The notes below the pieces were generated by a model, which saw only the letters and a program-made list of their open reading frames with translations, ran no database searches and was not told the DNA's origin. The position numbers and the translations under genes were made by a program. This document shows positions 26,164-33,145 of a stretch of 35,070 bases of DNA, one piece after another. Location: the IMG/VR virus record IMGVR_UViG_3300027720_000016, positions 1 to 35,070 of that record; one strand, given 5' to 3'. Origin of the DNA: a virus. Within the stretch, counting starts at the first letter, position 1; every line of letters begins with the position of its first letter.

Positions 26164-28081
26164 CTAGCTCACAATTTCCATCTGAGCTACACGCTAAAGT
26201 AGCATTTGTAGATGTGCCATCTTCTGTCTCGTAGAAAGACAAGTCTTCCCAGCGAATATCATTTGGCATTTTTGAAACAAGAGCATCATATTCTTCCTTT
26301 GATACTTCTTGATACGGAGCCTGCTTATATGAATGATCTGAGTGTGGCAAAAATGAAATTCCAGACACCTCATCAAAATGCTTGTATACCCAAGCTCCTA
26401 CTTCCATCCATTCATCTTCTTTTACAGAAACTGTAATTGATGGCTTATGCTCACACCATGCACGTTGGTAAACCAACCAAATGTTTAGGTGCTCAATAGC
26501 AGTAAGATCATTTCTAACAATTGCACCCTCTGGTGCCTTTACTGGGAATGAGAATACGTATGTATCGTTTGGTTTCATTACATCATCTTCTACTGGAATA
26601 CCCACCTCTTTAAGAAAAGTAGAAATTGGATCTCCTTTTGAACCACGAACAGTTCTAATATAATATGGAGAATGCCAAGCATGCATTCCTGAAGATACTC
26701 CGACCAATTGAGATACTGTTCCTGAAGGCTTTACACAAGTAATAGCGGCAGACTCAGGAATCCCAATTTTCCCAGCCTCTTCTTTATTCTTTGATCTTGC
26801 TGCTTCTCTAAGAGTCATCAAGAATGACTCTAGTGCAACCAAATCTTGTTTGCCTGACATAAACTTATGCCCAAACTGTCCAGTCAAAGAAACTCCTAGC
26901 AGGCGTTCCTCTTCTGTGTTATCTTTCCAAATCTTACGTAGATATTTAAAGTCTGTAAGAGTAGACTGCCAGGTTCCAAGAATAGTTGCTAGTTCTACTT
27001 TGCGTTCGATATCTTTCTTTGTATCATTTTCACGTAGTACGACTTCTGAAAGATTACAAAACTGGTAAGGACGTAGAATAATCTCTGAACACGGGTTAGT
27101 TCCATAGTGTATATCTGGATCTCTTCTTCCATACTTGGCTGCTTGGGCTTGAGCTGCGGCCACATTGTATATACCTCGTTCTCCTGATTTTGAATCATAT
27201 AGAGATTTCCATTCTGCAATAAACTGCTCCATCTCTGGCTTGCGTGAATACGCAACAGAGTTATTAGACAAGGCACGTTGTGGGCTTGCTTCCCACCAGT
27301 TACCTGACTTTGCCTGTGCCATTTCAATATCATTAATATTAGAAAGAGAAATCATTGCTGAACGACGAACTCCTCCTACAACAACTACTTCACCAATTTT
27401 GCACATAATGTCGTGGCATTCGATTGGCTTTAAGTTTCTTCCTGTAGCATTCTTAAACTTTGCAATTGTAAAATCAAACAAGTTAATAAGTGGCTGTGGG
27501 CCTGAAGATCTTCCACCCATTGTCTTAAGTCTTGCTCCTGCTGGTCTCACTTTAGAAACATCAATTGCTGGAATCTGTCCAGACCAAAGTAGTGCTAGCA
27601 ACTCACGGTATGCCTTAGCCCAACCTTGCTTTGAATCTTCTACTGTAATTACTGTAGTTGACTTCTCTAAAGTTTCTGGGACGGCAGGAAGCTTATTGAT
27701 GTACTTATACTCGACAGAAAATCCTACTCCTGTACCGCACATAAGAATATACATTGTCTCATCAAATGAACGTGGTGAATCAACTGGTAGGAAAGCACAG
27801 TTATATCCTGCTACATTGTCTCTTTCCAATGCTACTCCTGAAGTCATAACAGAGCGCATTGATGGCATGACGTTTCTCTCAAATACACCATTTTTTAATT
27901 CCGCAACAAGCTTCTCATCTGGAATATAATTATAATTTTCTTTTAAATGGCTTAGCATAAAGCCAAAATATCTATCTACTGTTTCACCCCAAGTCTCACG
28001 TCGATTATCTTCTGATATCCATCTTGCATATCTTGATAACGCAATGAAATTTTCGTACGGGTTTGCAATAGTCTTAGACAT
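26147..28081 (-). CDS. nrdJ: adenosylcobalamin-dependent (class II) ribonucleotide reductase
   Basis: 644 residues, a monomeric class II reductase that converts ribonucleotides to deoxyribonucleotides using B12. The key residues of the Lactobacillus-type enzyme are present: C95 (YNCAF), the NPCSE motif with radical C331 and E333, and C342 in FCNL, eleven residues further as in that family. The C-terminal redox pair is C631 and C637 (CSSDGNC). It is shorter than the about 740-residue bacterial enzyme. It would boost dNTP supply for phage replication without needing oxygen or a separate small subunit. No B12 riboswitch is visible upstream. It starts at 28081 after AAGG/GGAG; a TGGTAGAAT box lies 56 bases upstream. 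Confidence 0.93.
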   Translation of the reverse strand: MSKTIANPYENFIALSRYARWISEDNRRETWGETVDRYFGFMLSHLKENYNYIPDEKLVAELKNGVFERNVMPSMRSVMTSGVALERDNVAGYNCAFLPVDSPRSFDETMYILMCGTGVGFSVEYKYINKLPAVPETLEKSTTVITVEDSKQGWAKAYRELLALLWSGQIPAIDVSKVRPAGARLKTMGGRSSGPQPLINLFDFTIAKFKNATGRNLKPIECHDIMCKIGEVVVVGGVRRSAMISLSNINDIEMAQAKSGNWWEASPQRALSNNSVAYSRKPEMEQFIAEWKSLYDSKSGERGIYNVAAAQAQAAKYGRRDPDIHYGTNPCSEIILRPYQFCNLSEVVLRENDTKKDIERKVELATILGTWQSTLTDFKYLRKIWKDNTEEERLLGVSLTGQFGHKFMSGKQDLVALESFLMTLREAARSKNKEEAGKIGIPESAAITCVKPSGTVSQLVGVSSGMHAWHSPYYIRTVRGSKGDPISTFLKEVGIPVEDDVMKPNDTYVFSFPVKAPEGAIVRNDLTAIEHLNIWLVYQRAWCEHKPSITVSVKEDEWMEVGAWVYKHFDEVSGISFLPHSDHSYKQAPYQEVSKEEYDALVSKMPNDIRWEDLSFYETEDGTSTNATLACSSDGNCELVDISA

Positions 28082-28137
28082 TTTATAATACCTTTTTCTC
28101 CGCCTAGCGGTTAATTTAAATTTAGTGTGAAGATCCT

Positions 28138-28146
28138 ATTCTACCA
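28138..28146 (-). promoter_or_regulatory. extended -10 promoter of nrdJ
   Basis: Minus strand TGGTAGAAT, the same box as upstream of the holin-like gene, 56 bases before the nrdJ ATG. The leader contains a small CCGC/GCGG hairpin next to the ribosome site. Confidence 0.5.
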
Positions 28147-28205
28147 AACAACTATTCATATGGGAAGCGCAAAATATATTTATTGCCTTTATTTTAAAAT
28201 ATTAT

Positions 28206-28248
28206 TAGTCAACTATACACGTATACTTGATATTTATTCTAGTTGACT
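28206..28248. promoter_or_regulatory. inverted repeat, possible operator between divergent promoters
   Basis: AGTCAACTA (28207-28215) and TAGTTGACT (28240-28248) form a perfect nine-base inverted repeat in the gap between the leftward nrdJ and the rightward lysin operon. The second arm lies just before the -35 box of the rightward promoter. The same AGTYRACT core recurs at 31756, 33851 and 34220. Confidence 0.5.
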
Positions 28249-28251
28249 GGC

Positions 28252-28281
28252 TTGACAGGTCTATGTAATTAATGTTATGCT
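28252..28281 (+). promoter_or_regulatory. promoter of the lysin operon
   Basis: TTGACA (28252-28257), an 18-base spacer and TATGCT (28276-28281), followed by an AGGAGG ribosome site at 28301-28306. It is the clearest two-box promoter in the window and points right toward 28315. Confidence 0.65.
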
Positions 28282-28314
28282 TGTAGTTCGTTATCTCTAG
28301 AGGAGGAAATGCCA

Positions 28315-28866
28315 ATGGAGAAAATAAAACAACAGGTGAGTGATCTGGCTCACAACATGGTTACAATAGTAATGATTACATTATTTATGTTTCCTGTACA
28401 GCCAGTGAATGCACTAGAAGTAAAACCTTTAGTGAAAACTGAAGCCCAACTAAAGCAAGAAGTCTTAGATAAGTTCAGTAAAGAAATTTACAAGCCATCT
28501 GAGATGCTTACAGACGAAGAGTTGCTATTGCTACTTAAGACTGTAGGATTCGAAGGAGTAGGCCTTAAGAAAGCTTGGTCCATAGCAAAGCGTGAATCTA
28601 ACGGAAGACCGCTTGCATATAACGGGGATAAGAAAACTGGAGATAGTTCTTACGGAGTATTCCAGATAAACATGATCGGAAATCTTGGTCCTGAAAGACT
28701 TGAGAAGTTCGACCTAAAGAGTAACACAGAGTTATTCGACCCAGTAACAAACGCAGAGATAACGTATTATATGACCAATGGCGGTCAAGATTGGTCCAGC
28801 TGGAAGGGTATGACCCCGAAAGCGCAGGAATGGCTATTGCGATTCCCAACAACTGAAAAGAAGTAG
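28315..28866 (+). CDS. secreted lysozyme/transglycosylase-like endolysin
   Basis: 183 residues from the ATG at 28315. An ATG two codons earlier (28309) is only two bases from AGGAGG, whereas 28315 is at the ideal eight. Residues 15-33 form a signal peptide or signal anchor (MVTIVMITLFMFP then VQPVNA). The catalytic region has AKRESNGRPLAYN with the likely general acid E94, then SYGVFQINMIG, and a conserved DPVTNAEITYYM, as in SLT/lysozyme-fold transglycosylases. It would cut the glycan strand of peptidoglycan. A signal-bearing lysin could be exported by the host Sec system. It is first in the rightward operon. Confidence 0.8.
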   Translation: MEKIKQQVSDLAHNMVTIVMITLFMFPVQPVNALEVKPLVKTEAQLKQEVLDKFSKEIYKPSEMLTDEELLLLLKTVGFEGVGLKKAWSIAKRESNGRPLAYNGDKKTGDSSYGVFQINMIGNLGPERLEKFDLKSNTELFDPVTNAEITYYMTNGGQDWSSWKGMTPKAQEWLLRFPTTEKK

Positions 28867-28871
28867 GATAA

Positions 28872-29081
28872 ATGAAGATACAGTATGTATCGAAGTATCT
28901 CTCTTTATCTAAAGAGGGCCTTGTTCCAGAGCTTTTATGCCCAATGGATCAAGGCTCTCTTTATCCCAATCAAGATGCTGAAGAAAACATATTTTTATAC
29001 TGTTTGTCATGTAACTACAAGAAGAATATAGGAATTAAAATGTACGCTAATTTAAAAAAAATGGTTGACAATGAAATCTAA
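28872..29081 (+). CDS. small zinc-ribbon protein
   Basis: 69 residues containing VPELLCPMDQGSLYPNQD and FLYCLSCNYKKNIGIKMY. Only C23 and the C44-x2-C47 pair are present, so a complete four-ligand site is not visible unless other residues take part. The LLCPMDQ...LYCLSCxYK layout recurs in small proteins of aquatic phages. It follows the lysin by five bases and overlaps the next gene by eleven. Role unknown. Confidence 0.6.
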   Translation: MKIQYVSKYLSLSKEGLVPELLCPMDQGSLYPNQDAEENIFLYCLSCNYKKNIGIKMYANLKKMVDNEI

Positions 29082-29772
29082 AAAATTATACTATGCGGTG
29101 TATCACCCAGTATTTGAACCAATCGGTTATTTAAAAAATGTAATACCTGATTGGTATAAAAAAATAGAAAAATTTACAAATAACAAATTAAGCTTAAGTC
29201 CTAGAACAATGACAGTAAAAACTTGTGCTCCTTTTTTAGATGGCTTTCTTACGGGATACTACATCCCAACACCAGTAGATATTCTGGTTGAGCAAACACC
29301 CCTTGGTCCTAAATTCTCCTGGAACTTCTTTGACAACGACTCTTACACATCAACCTTTATAGTTGAAAGAGAAGAATCAATGTTTCCTGGGCTTCCAATT
29401 CCAACAGGGTATCATTCGAACCATTTTTCTTGGCTTACTAAGCAAGTGCTTAAGGTTGAAGACGGTTACAGCATATTAATAACTCATCCTTTAAACAGGG
29501 ATGACCTTCCATTTAGAACGATGTCTGGAGTTGTTGACGCTAACTACGCTGTGAATGGCGGAAAGTTACCATTTTTCCTACAAATAGGATTTGAAGGTAT
29601 TATTCCTGCTGGAACTCCAATAGCTCAAATTATTCCAATTAAAACAGAAAAGTGGGAATTAGTTGATATGCCTTCTCTGTTAAAAGAAGCAAAAATAGCT
29701 CAGAATAAATCTGTAAAATATATCATGGGTTGGTATAAAAAAACTTTTTGGCAAAGAAAGGAGTATAACTAA
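29071..29772 (+). CDS. DUF6065-related phage protein
   Basis: 233 residues from the ATG at 29071; a TTG two codons earlier is less likely. It shares its layout with the proteins at 30553-31314 and 33146-33841: TVKTCAPFLDGFLTGYYIPT, a middle ITHPLNR, GVVDANYA, and the ending IIPAGTPIAQIIPIKTEKW. The closing G-x-P-(I/F)-x-x-(I/Y)-(I/M)-P motif is typical of the DUF6065-like group seen in many aquatic phages. The function of the family is not established. This is one of three divergent copies in the window. Confidence 0.65.
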   Translation: MKSKKLYYAVYHPVFEPIGYLKNVIPDWYKKIEKFTNNKLSLSPRTMTVKTCAPFLDGFLTGYYIPTPVDILVEQTPLGPKFSWNFFDNDSYTSTFIVEREESMFPGLPIPTGYHSNHFSWLTKQVLKVEDGYSILITHPLNRDDLPFRTMSGVVDANYAVNGGKLPFFLQIGFEGIIPAGTPIAQIIPIKTEKWELVDMPSLLKEAKIAQNKSVKYIMGWYKKTFWQRKEYN

Positions 29773-29930
29773 TGTCAAATTGCGAATGTGGTAATTGCAT
29801 GTGCGGAAAAGGAATTCAAATTAACACCCCAGAAGATATTCAATATGAGTCTTCTGGATTTGAAACATACGAATGGAAGATGCCTGTAATCTTCCCTAAT
29901 ACTGACGGAGGAATAAATAAAAATGGATGA
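29772..29930 (+). CDS. Cys-rich micro-protein
   Basis: 52 residues, MSNCECGNCMCGKGIQINTP at the start, with four cysteines in C-x-C-x2-C-x-C spacing (residues 4, 6, 9, 11), which could bind a metal ion. The rest is acidic and aromatic and ends in FPNTDGGINKNG. The start overlaps the stop of the previous gene as TAATG, and its end overlaps the next gene by eight bases, which supports it as a real gene in the operon. Function unknown. Confidence 0.6.
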   Translation: MSNCECGNCMCGKGIQINTPEDIQYESSGFETYEWKMPVIFPNTDGGINKNG

Positions 29931-30147
29931 ATCAAAATTACCTGATGGAGCAGTAGTTAAAGACGCTGGAACCATTGAAGATAACCTTCCTATGGTTAAC
30001 TACATTATGCTACATCGTATATACGACATGATGACACTTCTTGCAAATCATTTTGATACTGAAAAGGCAACAAGAATGATCGAGTACCACCAAGAGGGAT
30101 ACCTGCTTGGACCTGAACCAGCATTTACTCCAGGAGAAAAGCAGTAA
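29923..30147 (+). CDS. small protein of unknown function
   Basis: 74 residues with a GGAGG ribosome site at the correct distance. An acidic N-terminus (MDESKLPDGAVVKDAGTIED) is followed by a helix, YIMLHRIYDMMTLLANHFD, and a Pro/Gly-rich tail. No known domain is recognised. It is coupled to both neighbours (eight-base and one-base overlaps). Confidence 0.6.
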   Translation: MDESKLPDGAVVKDAGTIEDNLPMVNYIMLHRIYDMMTLLANHFDTEKATRMIEYHQEGYLLGPEPAFTPGEKQ

Positions 30148-30446
30148 TGTCATACAGCCAAGAACAAATGGAGTTTGCCCATAAGATTGTTTTTAGACTT
30201 ATGGAAATATTAAAAGTTTGTCCTAATGTAGACGACAAATATAAATGCCACACAACTCATCAAAAAGCTCATGCCAGGTGCGTAGACTTAATGTTCCTTT
30301 TAGGGGAAATAACAAACCTGCCTGAATATTTAACATATTTGGGAAATAATCCTGAAACCAAACAAGATCCCTATGGCTGGATCGTTGCCTACCCAGAGGC
30401 TGAAAAAATTGTTGAAAAAACAGTTGACTTAGAAAATAACGTGTAA
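30147..30446 (+). CDS. small helical protein of unknown function
   Basis: 99 residues, last gene of the rightward operon. Mainly helical, with SQEQMEFAHKIVFRLMEIL at the start and a middle segment KYKCHTTHQKAHARCVDLMF containing two Cys and three His that might bind a metal. It starts by TAATG overlap and is followed by a bidirectional terminator about 70 bases on. Not recognised. Confidence 0.6.
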   Translation: MSYSQEQMEFAHKIVFRLMEILKVCPNVDDKYKCHTTHQKAHARCVDLMFLLGEITNLPEYLTYLGNNPETKQDPYGWIVAYPEAEKIVEKTVDLENNV

Positions 30447-30511
30447 TACAATTAAGATGTGTAGGTGACGGCAGCAATGCCTCCCTATATAATGTATAGC
30501 AATATACTAGA

Positions 30512-30548
30512 AAAGCCCATTCGGATCCGCCTCTGAATGGGATTTTTT
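30512..30548. terminator. bidirectional Rho-independent terminator
   Basis: CCCATTC (30516-30522) pairs with GAATGGG (30535-30541), loop of twelve bases. On the plus strand a T6 run follows (30543-30548); on the minus strand TTTT follows (complement of 30511-30514). It separates the convergent rightward operon and the leftward gene at 30553. A small GGCA-GCAA-TGCC hairpin lies just before it, at about 30470. Confidence 0.85.
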
Positions 30549-30552
30549 CTTT

Positions 30553-31314
30553 CTATTTCTTTTTATCTCTTTCTCGCTGCATTAATCTGTAGAGACCATT
30601 TGGAACAAACTTAGTGGCTATGTTAATGTCGTTTTTCTGAAAGCGTTTTCTGTCTATGTCAGTCAATTCTCTAATCTCAAGTCCTAGCTTTGACTTTCTT
30701 TCAAAAGGAATATAGTGTACAAAAGGATCCCCTCGATTAATTGTAATTTTTTCATTGCCTCCATGATACAAAACCTGTTGATTGATTTCATGGTGTATAT
30801 CAGTATCAATAATACCAGGGAGGACTGAAAAGTTTTTATTATAATGATAAAACATTGGAAGCTGTAACACAGACCAGCCTTTAGGAGTAATAATTCTCCA
30901 AGGACACTCGGCCTTAAATACAAACTTTGCTTTATCTCCATGTAGGCTTGCGTCTGCCCACTTTAAAAACTGATTATTTGTATGGATGCTCCAAGCAAAT
31001 GATTCGTTAGAGGTCTTCCATAGGAATTCTTGTGTTTTATCGTTGAATCCTAGTTCTGTGTCGCACCACATTGGAAGAACGTAGCCCTGAGAAAAGAAAT
31101 CTGGAAAAGATGGACAAATTTTTACAGTAAATGATGAAGGAAAATTAATCGAACCAATCTGAGCCGATCCTGGACCATTAAGCATATGGCTTTGATCCAA
31201 CATGTTTGGGGTATCTTTAAACCATTGCGGCACAAACTGCTTTGATGGCTTTGGCTTACACTGCTGTATCTCTTGTAGTCCTGGCATCATAGATATAAAT
31301 TCAATATTACTCAT
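30553..31314 (-). CDS. DUF6065-related phage protein
   Basis: 253 residues: QFVPQWFKDTPNM near residue 27, TVKICPSFPDFFSQGYVLPM near 62-81, the central CPWRIITPKGWSVLQLPMFY, GIIDTDIHHEI, and INRGDPFVHYIPFERKSKLG. This is the layout of a phage-conserved family (PWxIxTPKGxS..LP....GIxDTD....GxPxxxxIPFxRxx). It probably forms a beta-barrel. It is the only gene of its unit, with a leaderless-type promoter. The function is not known. Confidence 0.7.
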   Translation of the reverse strand: MSNIEFISMMPGLQEIQQCKPKPSKQFVPQWFKDTPNMLDQSHMLNGPGSAQIGSINFPSSFTVKICPSFPDFFSQGYVLPMWCDTELGFNDKTQEFLWKTSNESFAWSIHTNNQFLKWADASLHGDKAKFVFKAECPWRIITPKGWSVLQLPMFYHYNKNFSVLPGIIDTDIHHEINQQVLYHGGNEKITINRGDPFVHYIPFERKSKLGLEIRELTDIDRKRFQKNDINIATKFVPNGLYRLMQRERDKKK

Positions 31315-31320
31315 TACAAC

Positions 31321-31329
31321 AGTATAGCA
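31321..31329 (-). promoter_or_regulatory. extended -10 promoter, leaderless type
   Basis: Minus strand TGCTATACT, six bases from the ATG at 31314. The same box is seen upstream of the 9476-9808 gene. Confidence 0.55.
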
Positions 31330-31427
31330 AATGTATTTAGACCTGTATAGTGCAAAAAGTGCGAAAAAAGTGCGCCGTCGAAAGAAGAGCCATATCTCAT
31401 ATGCAGTAATTTGTAGAATATGTCATA

Positions 31428-31504
31428 CAAGCCCTCTACGGGGCCTCTAAGCCCTTAACGGGTCATATTTGGTATCTCCGATACAAAGACCCCAGAAAGG
31501 GCGG
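31428..31504. other. non-coding stretch with three small CCC-N5-GGG hairpins
   Basis: Two copies of AAGCCCTYWACGGG (31429-31442 and 31449-31462) are 20 bases apart, each able to form a CCC/GGG hairpin with a five-base loop; a third (CCCAGAAAGGG, 31491-31501) follows. The whole gap 31315-31519 contains no convincing gene. A structured RNA or a protein-binding site is possible, but the stems are short. Confidence 0.4.
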
Positions 31505-31519
31505 GAGAAAAAAGATGAG

Positions 31520-31603
31520 CTATTTAATCTGTATTACAATACCCAGTGCATAGGTAGTAATTAGGACCAATGGAAGTAATATAAGTAATCTATATCTCTT
31601 CAT
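31520..31603 (-). CDS. 27-residue membrane micro-protein
   Basis: Sequence MKRYRLLILLPLVLITTYAL continuing GIVIQIK: a positive N-terminus followed by one transmembrane helix. It overlaps the end of the 31590-31733 gene by 14 bases in another frame. No clear ribosome site is present, so it may be translated by coupling. It could be a small holin/antiholin or toxin-like peptide. The call rests on codon layout and overlap only. Confidence 0.4.
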   Translation of the reverse strand: MKRYRLLILLPLVLITTYALGIVIQIK

Positions 31604-31733
31604 GATCTATATCTTCATTTAGGTCAAAGTCAAAGATATCTTGCTGTCCCGCCCAATTTAAAAATTTAGACATAGCTAGACCTGAGAAGACTGCTGTCGC
31701 AGTTAACGCAATTAAAGCATAGATCTTTTTCAT
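31590..31733 (-). CDS. 47-residue membrane micro-protein
   Basis: MKKIYALIALTATAVFSGLA then an acidic tail (QDIFDFDLNEDIDHEEI). Residues 4-21 form one transmembrane helix or signal anchor with an alanine-rich core. A TGGTATAAT box lies six bases before the ATG, supporting expression as a leaderless message. It precedes the overlapping 27-residue membrane protein. Role unknown. Confidence 0.55.
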   Translation of the reverse strand: MKKIYALIALTATAVFSGLAMSKFLNWAGQQDIFDFDLNEDIDHEEI

Positions 31734-31739
31734 AATATT

Positions 31740-31763
31740 ATTATACCATAATCCTAGTCAACT
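31740..31763 (-). promoter_or_regulatory. extended -10 promoter with AGTYRACT element
   Basis: TGGTATAAT (31748-31740) six bases before the ATG at 31733, preceded by AGTTGACTAGGAT (minus strand from 31763). The same AGTYRACTRGGAT element occurs upstream of the genes at 33841 and 34209. Confidence 0.55.
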
Positions 31764-31864
31764 GTAATATTAATAGCATGTTCTAAACAATAGTACTTCA
31801 TAGATCCATCTAATAATAGTTTAGATGTATATGATGCCTTATCGCAATAACTACAAAATCTCAT
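31754..31864 (-). CDS. 36-residue zinc-ribbon micro-protein
   Basis: MRFCSYCDKASYTSKLLLDG followed by SMKYYCLEHAINITVD. C4-x2-C7 and C26-x2-H29 make a plausible single zinc site. The ATG directly follows the stop of the HNH gene (TAA then ATG), so the two are probably co-transcribed. Its end overlaps the promoter of the 47-residue membrane protein. Confidence 0.5.
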   Translation of the reverse strand: MRFCSYCDKASYTSKLLLDGSMKYYCLEHAINITVD

Positions 31865-32146
31865 TTATCCTGCTTTCCCGTTTTTTCTTATATATGTTCT
31901 TGCTCTGTGGCAATTAGAACATACTACTTCACATTTGGCTATTTCTTCATCGATTCGTTTCTTAGATAACGTATTAATGAGCTCCGCCACATTTGCATGC
32001 TTTTGTCCACGGACGTGATCAAAATCCATCATATAGTATGGGTACCATACCTTGCAATCCATACATGGGTTCTTTTCTTTTACTTCTTTTAAATAACGTG
32101 CCAGAGCTTCTTTTTGTTTCTTGATCGATATCTTCTCTGGAGACAT
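31865..32146 (-). CDS. HNH endonuclease
   Basis: 93 residues. A basic helix (SIKKQKEALARYLKEVKEK) is followed by the treble-clef HNH motif: CMDC (C28, C31), MMDFDHVRGQK with the catalytic DH, and KCEVVCSNCHRART with the second CxxC-H. This is a free-standing phage HNH nuclease. It may be a homing-type enzyme or one involved in packaging; no terminase genes are nearby. A TATAAT box lies six bases before the ATG. Confidence 0.85.
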   Translation of the reverse strand: MSPEKISIKKQKEALARYLKEVKEKNPCMDCKVWYPYYMMDFDHVRGQKHANVAELINTLSKKRIDEEIAKCEVVCSNCHRARTYIRKNGKAG

Positions 32147-32152
32147 ACCTCA

Positions 32153-32190
32153 ATTATATAACATTATTTTCATAACATAAGGTGTATAAT
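32153..32190. promoter_or_regulatory. divergent leaderless-type promoters
   Basis: A minus-strand TATAAT (32158-32153) is six bases from the ATG of the HNH gene at 32146, and a plus-strand TATAAT (32185-32190, TG before it) is six bases from the ATG of the 51-residue gene at 32197. Both start codons are at the same distance, within 50 bases of each other. Confidence 0.55.
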
Positions 32191-32196
32191 TATATT

Positions 32197-32352
32197 ATGA
32201 CCCCCGAAAAAGGACCTAGAAGACATTTTACCCATCAACAGTTTAGCCCTACATTTGTAGGTAACGAATACGTTGAAGGTCCTGGTGGCAAGTTTGAACA
32301 AAAAATAGGAAGACTCCTATCTAGGCTAAAGAAGCTTTTTGTTCGCAAATAA
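32197..32352 (+). CDS. 51-residue basic micro-protein
   Basis: MTPEKGPRRHFTHQQFSPTF, then an EGPGGKFEQKIGRLLSRLKK helix and a basic tail. Positively charged overall, so nucleic-acid or membrane contact is possible. Supported by the leaderless -10 box upstream and an uninterrupted frame. Its last 32 bases overlap the 3' end of the convergent monooxygenase gene. No known family is recognised. Confidence 0.5.
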   Translation: MTPEKGPRRHFTHQQFSPTFVGNEYVEGPGGKFEQKIGRLLSRLKKLFVRK

Positions 32353-33145
32353 TCTCATAGACTAGAAGGTCAATAACCTCTGCATCTTGTTTAATTACAT
32401 CAGTTCCATTATTTAACATTACATCTGTAACACCTATTGATTCAAGATCTAGTATTTTTTGCTTTACTGTTTCTCTTGACCCATAAATTGTCCAGTACCT
32501 AATTCCTGGTTGATCAGTATCTGTATTCATGACAACAGCTAAAGCATCTTCATCAGTGTCTCTTATTACAACTTGAGCACTTACCATTCTTCTTTCATAA
32601 TTAAGTCTATATTTATCGGGATCTTTTAAATAACTATTTATCATACATAGACTTATATCAGTATATTGTTTTGTAGCATTAATTTGATCAATGTTTCCAG
32701 TCGATACGAGTATGGGTGTCTTTCTTCCCATGGCATATGTTTTTGTAAATTTTTCAAGCCATATAGGAACATACTCTAGTCTTCCTTGATGTGTAGTTAT
32801 ATCAATATCAACATCAAAGCATGGATCTGGAGGCCTTTGTTCTCCACCAGTTTCTCCAGCTACAATATTTAACATAAGTCTACCTGGAGCAACTTCATTA
32901 AATGCTGCTGCCACCTGTGCACAATATTGTGCACTCATTGAATAAGGTCTTATTGCAACCATATACTTAATTTTTTTAGTTGGGTCTATTGTTGCTGCAC
33001 ACTTTATTAGGTTATCGGATTGAAATTCTTTTGTAGTTAGAAGAATTGAATCGTATCCAAATTTTTCTTTTAGCGAGTAAAGTCTTCTTATCCCAATTGG
33101 AGTAAGAGACTGAGTCCTTCTATTCATCCAGTGAAATGTCAACAT
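32321..33145 (-). CDS. luciferase-like flavin-dependent monooxygenase
   Basis: 274 residues. The TIM-barrel pattern of the bacterial-luciferase/alkanesulfonate monooxygenase family is visible: FGYDSILLTTKEFQSDNLIK near 29-48, IKYMVAIRPYSMSAQYCAQV near 59-78, AFNEVAPGRLMLNIVAGETG near 81-100 (compare AATFDxLSxGRLxLNxVxG), and YGSRETVKQKILDLESIGVT near 224-243. Relatives use reduced flavin and O2 to cleave C-S or oxidise aldehydes, and need a flavin reductase, which is not visible here. The gene begins right after the DUF6065 gene. It is shorter than SsuD (about 380). Substrate unknown; sulfur scavenging would be a guess. Confidence 0.8.
   Translation of the reverse strand: MLTFHWMNRRTQSLTPIGIRRLYSLKEKFGYDSILLTTKEFQSDNLIKCAATIDPTKKIKYMVAIRPYSMSAQYCAQVAAAFNEVAPGRLMLNIVAGETGGEQRPPDPCFDVDIDITTHQGRLEYVPIWLEKFTKTYAMGRKTPILVSTGNIDQINATKQYTDISLCMINSYLKDPDKYRLNYERRMVSAQVVIRDTDEDALAVVMNTDTDQPGIRYWTIYGSRETVKQKILDLESIGVTDVMLNNGTDVIKQDAEVIDLLVYEIICEQKASLA

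Noticed and set aside
27165-27929. Long plus-strand frame inside nrdJ (254 residues).
   Set aside because: It is antisense to a highly conserved enzyme, has no ribosome site and shows no domain.
28082-28314. Cobalamin riboswitch upstream of the B12-dependent reductase.
   Set aside because: The leader is only about 55 bases and lacks a B12-box-like sequence and multi-stem architecture; only a tiny hairpin is seen.
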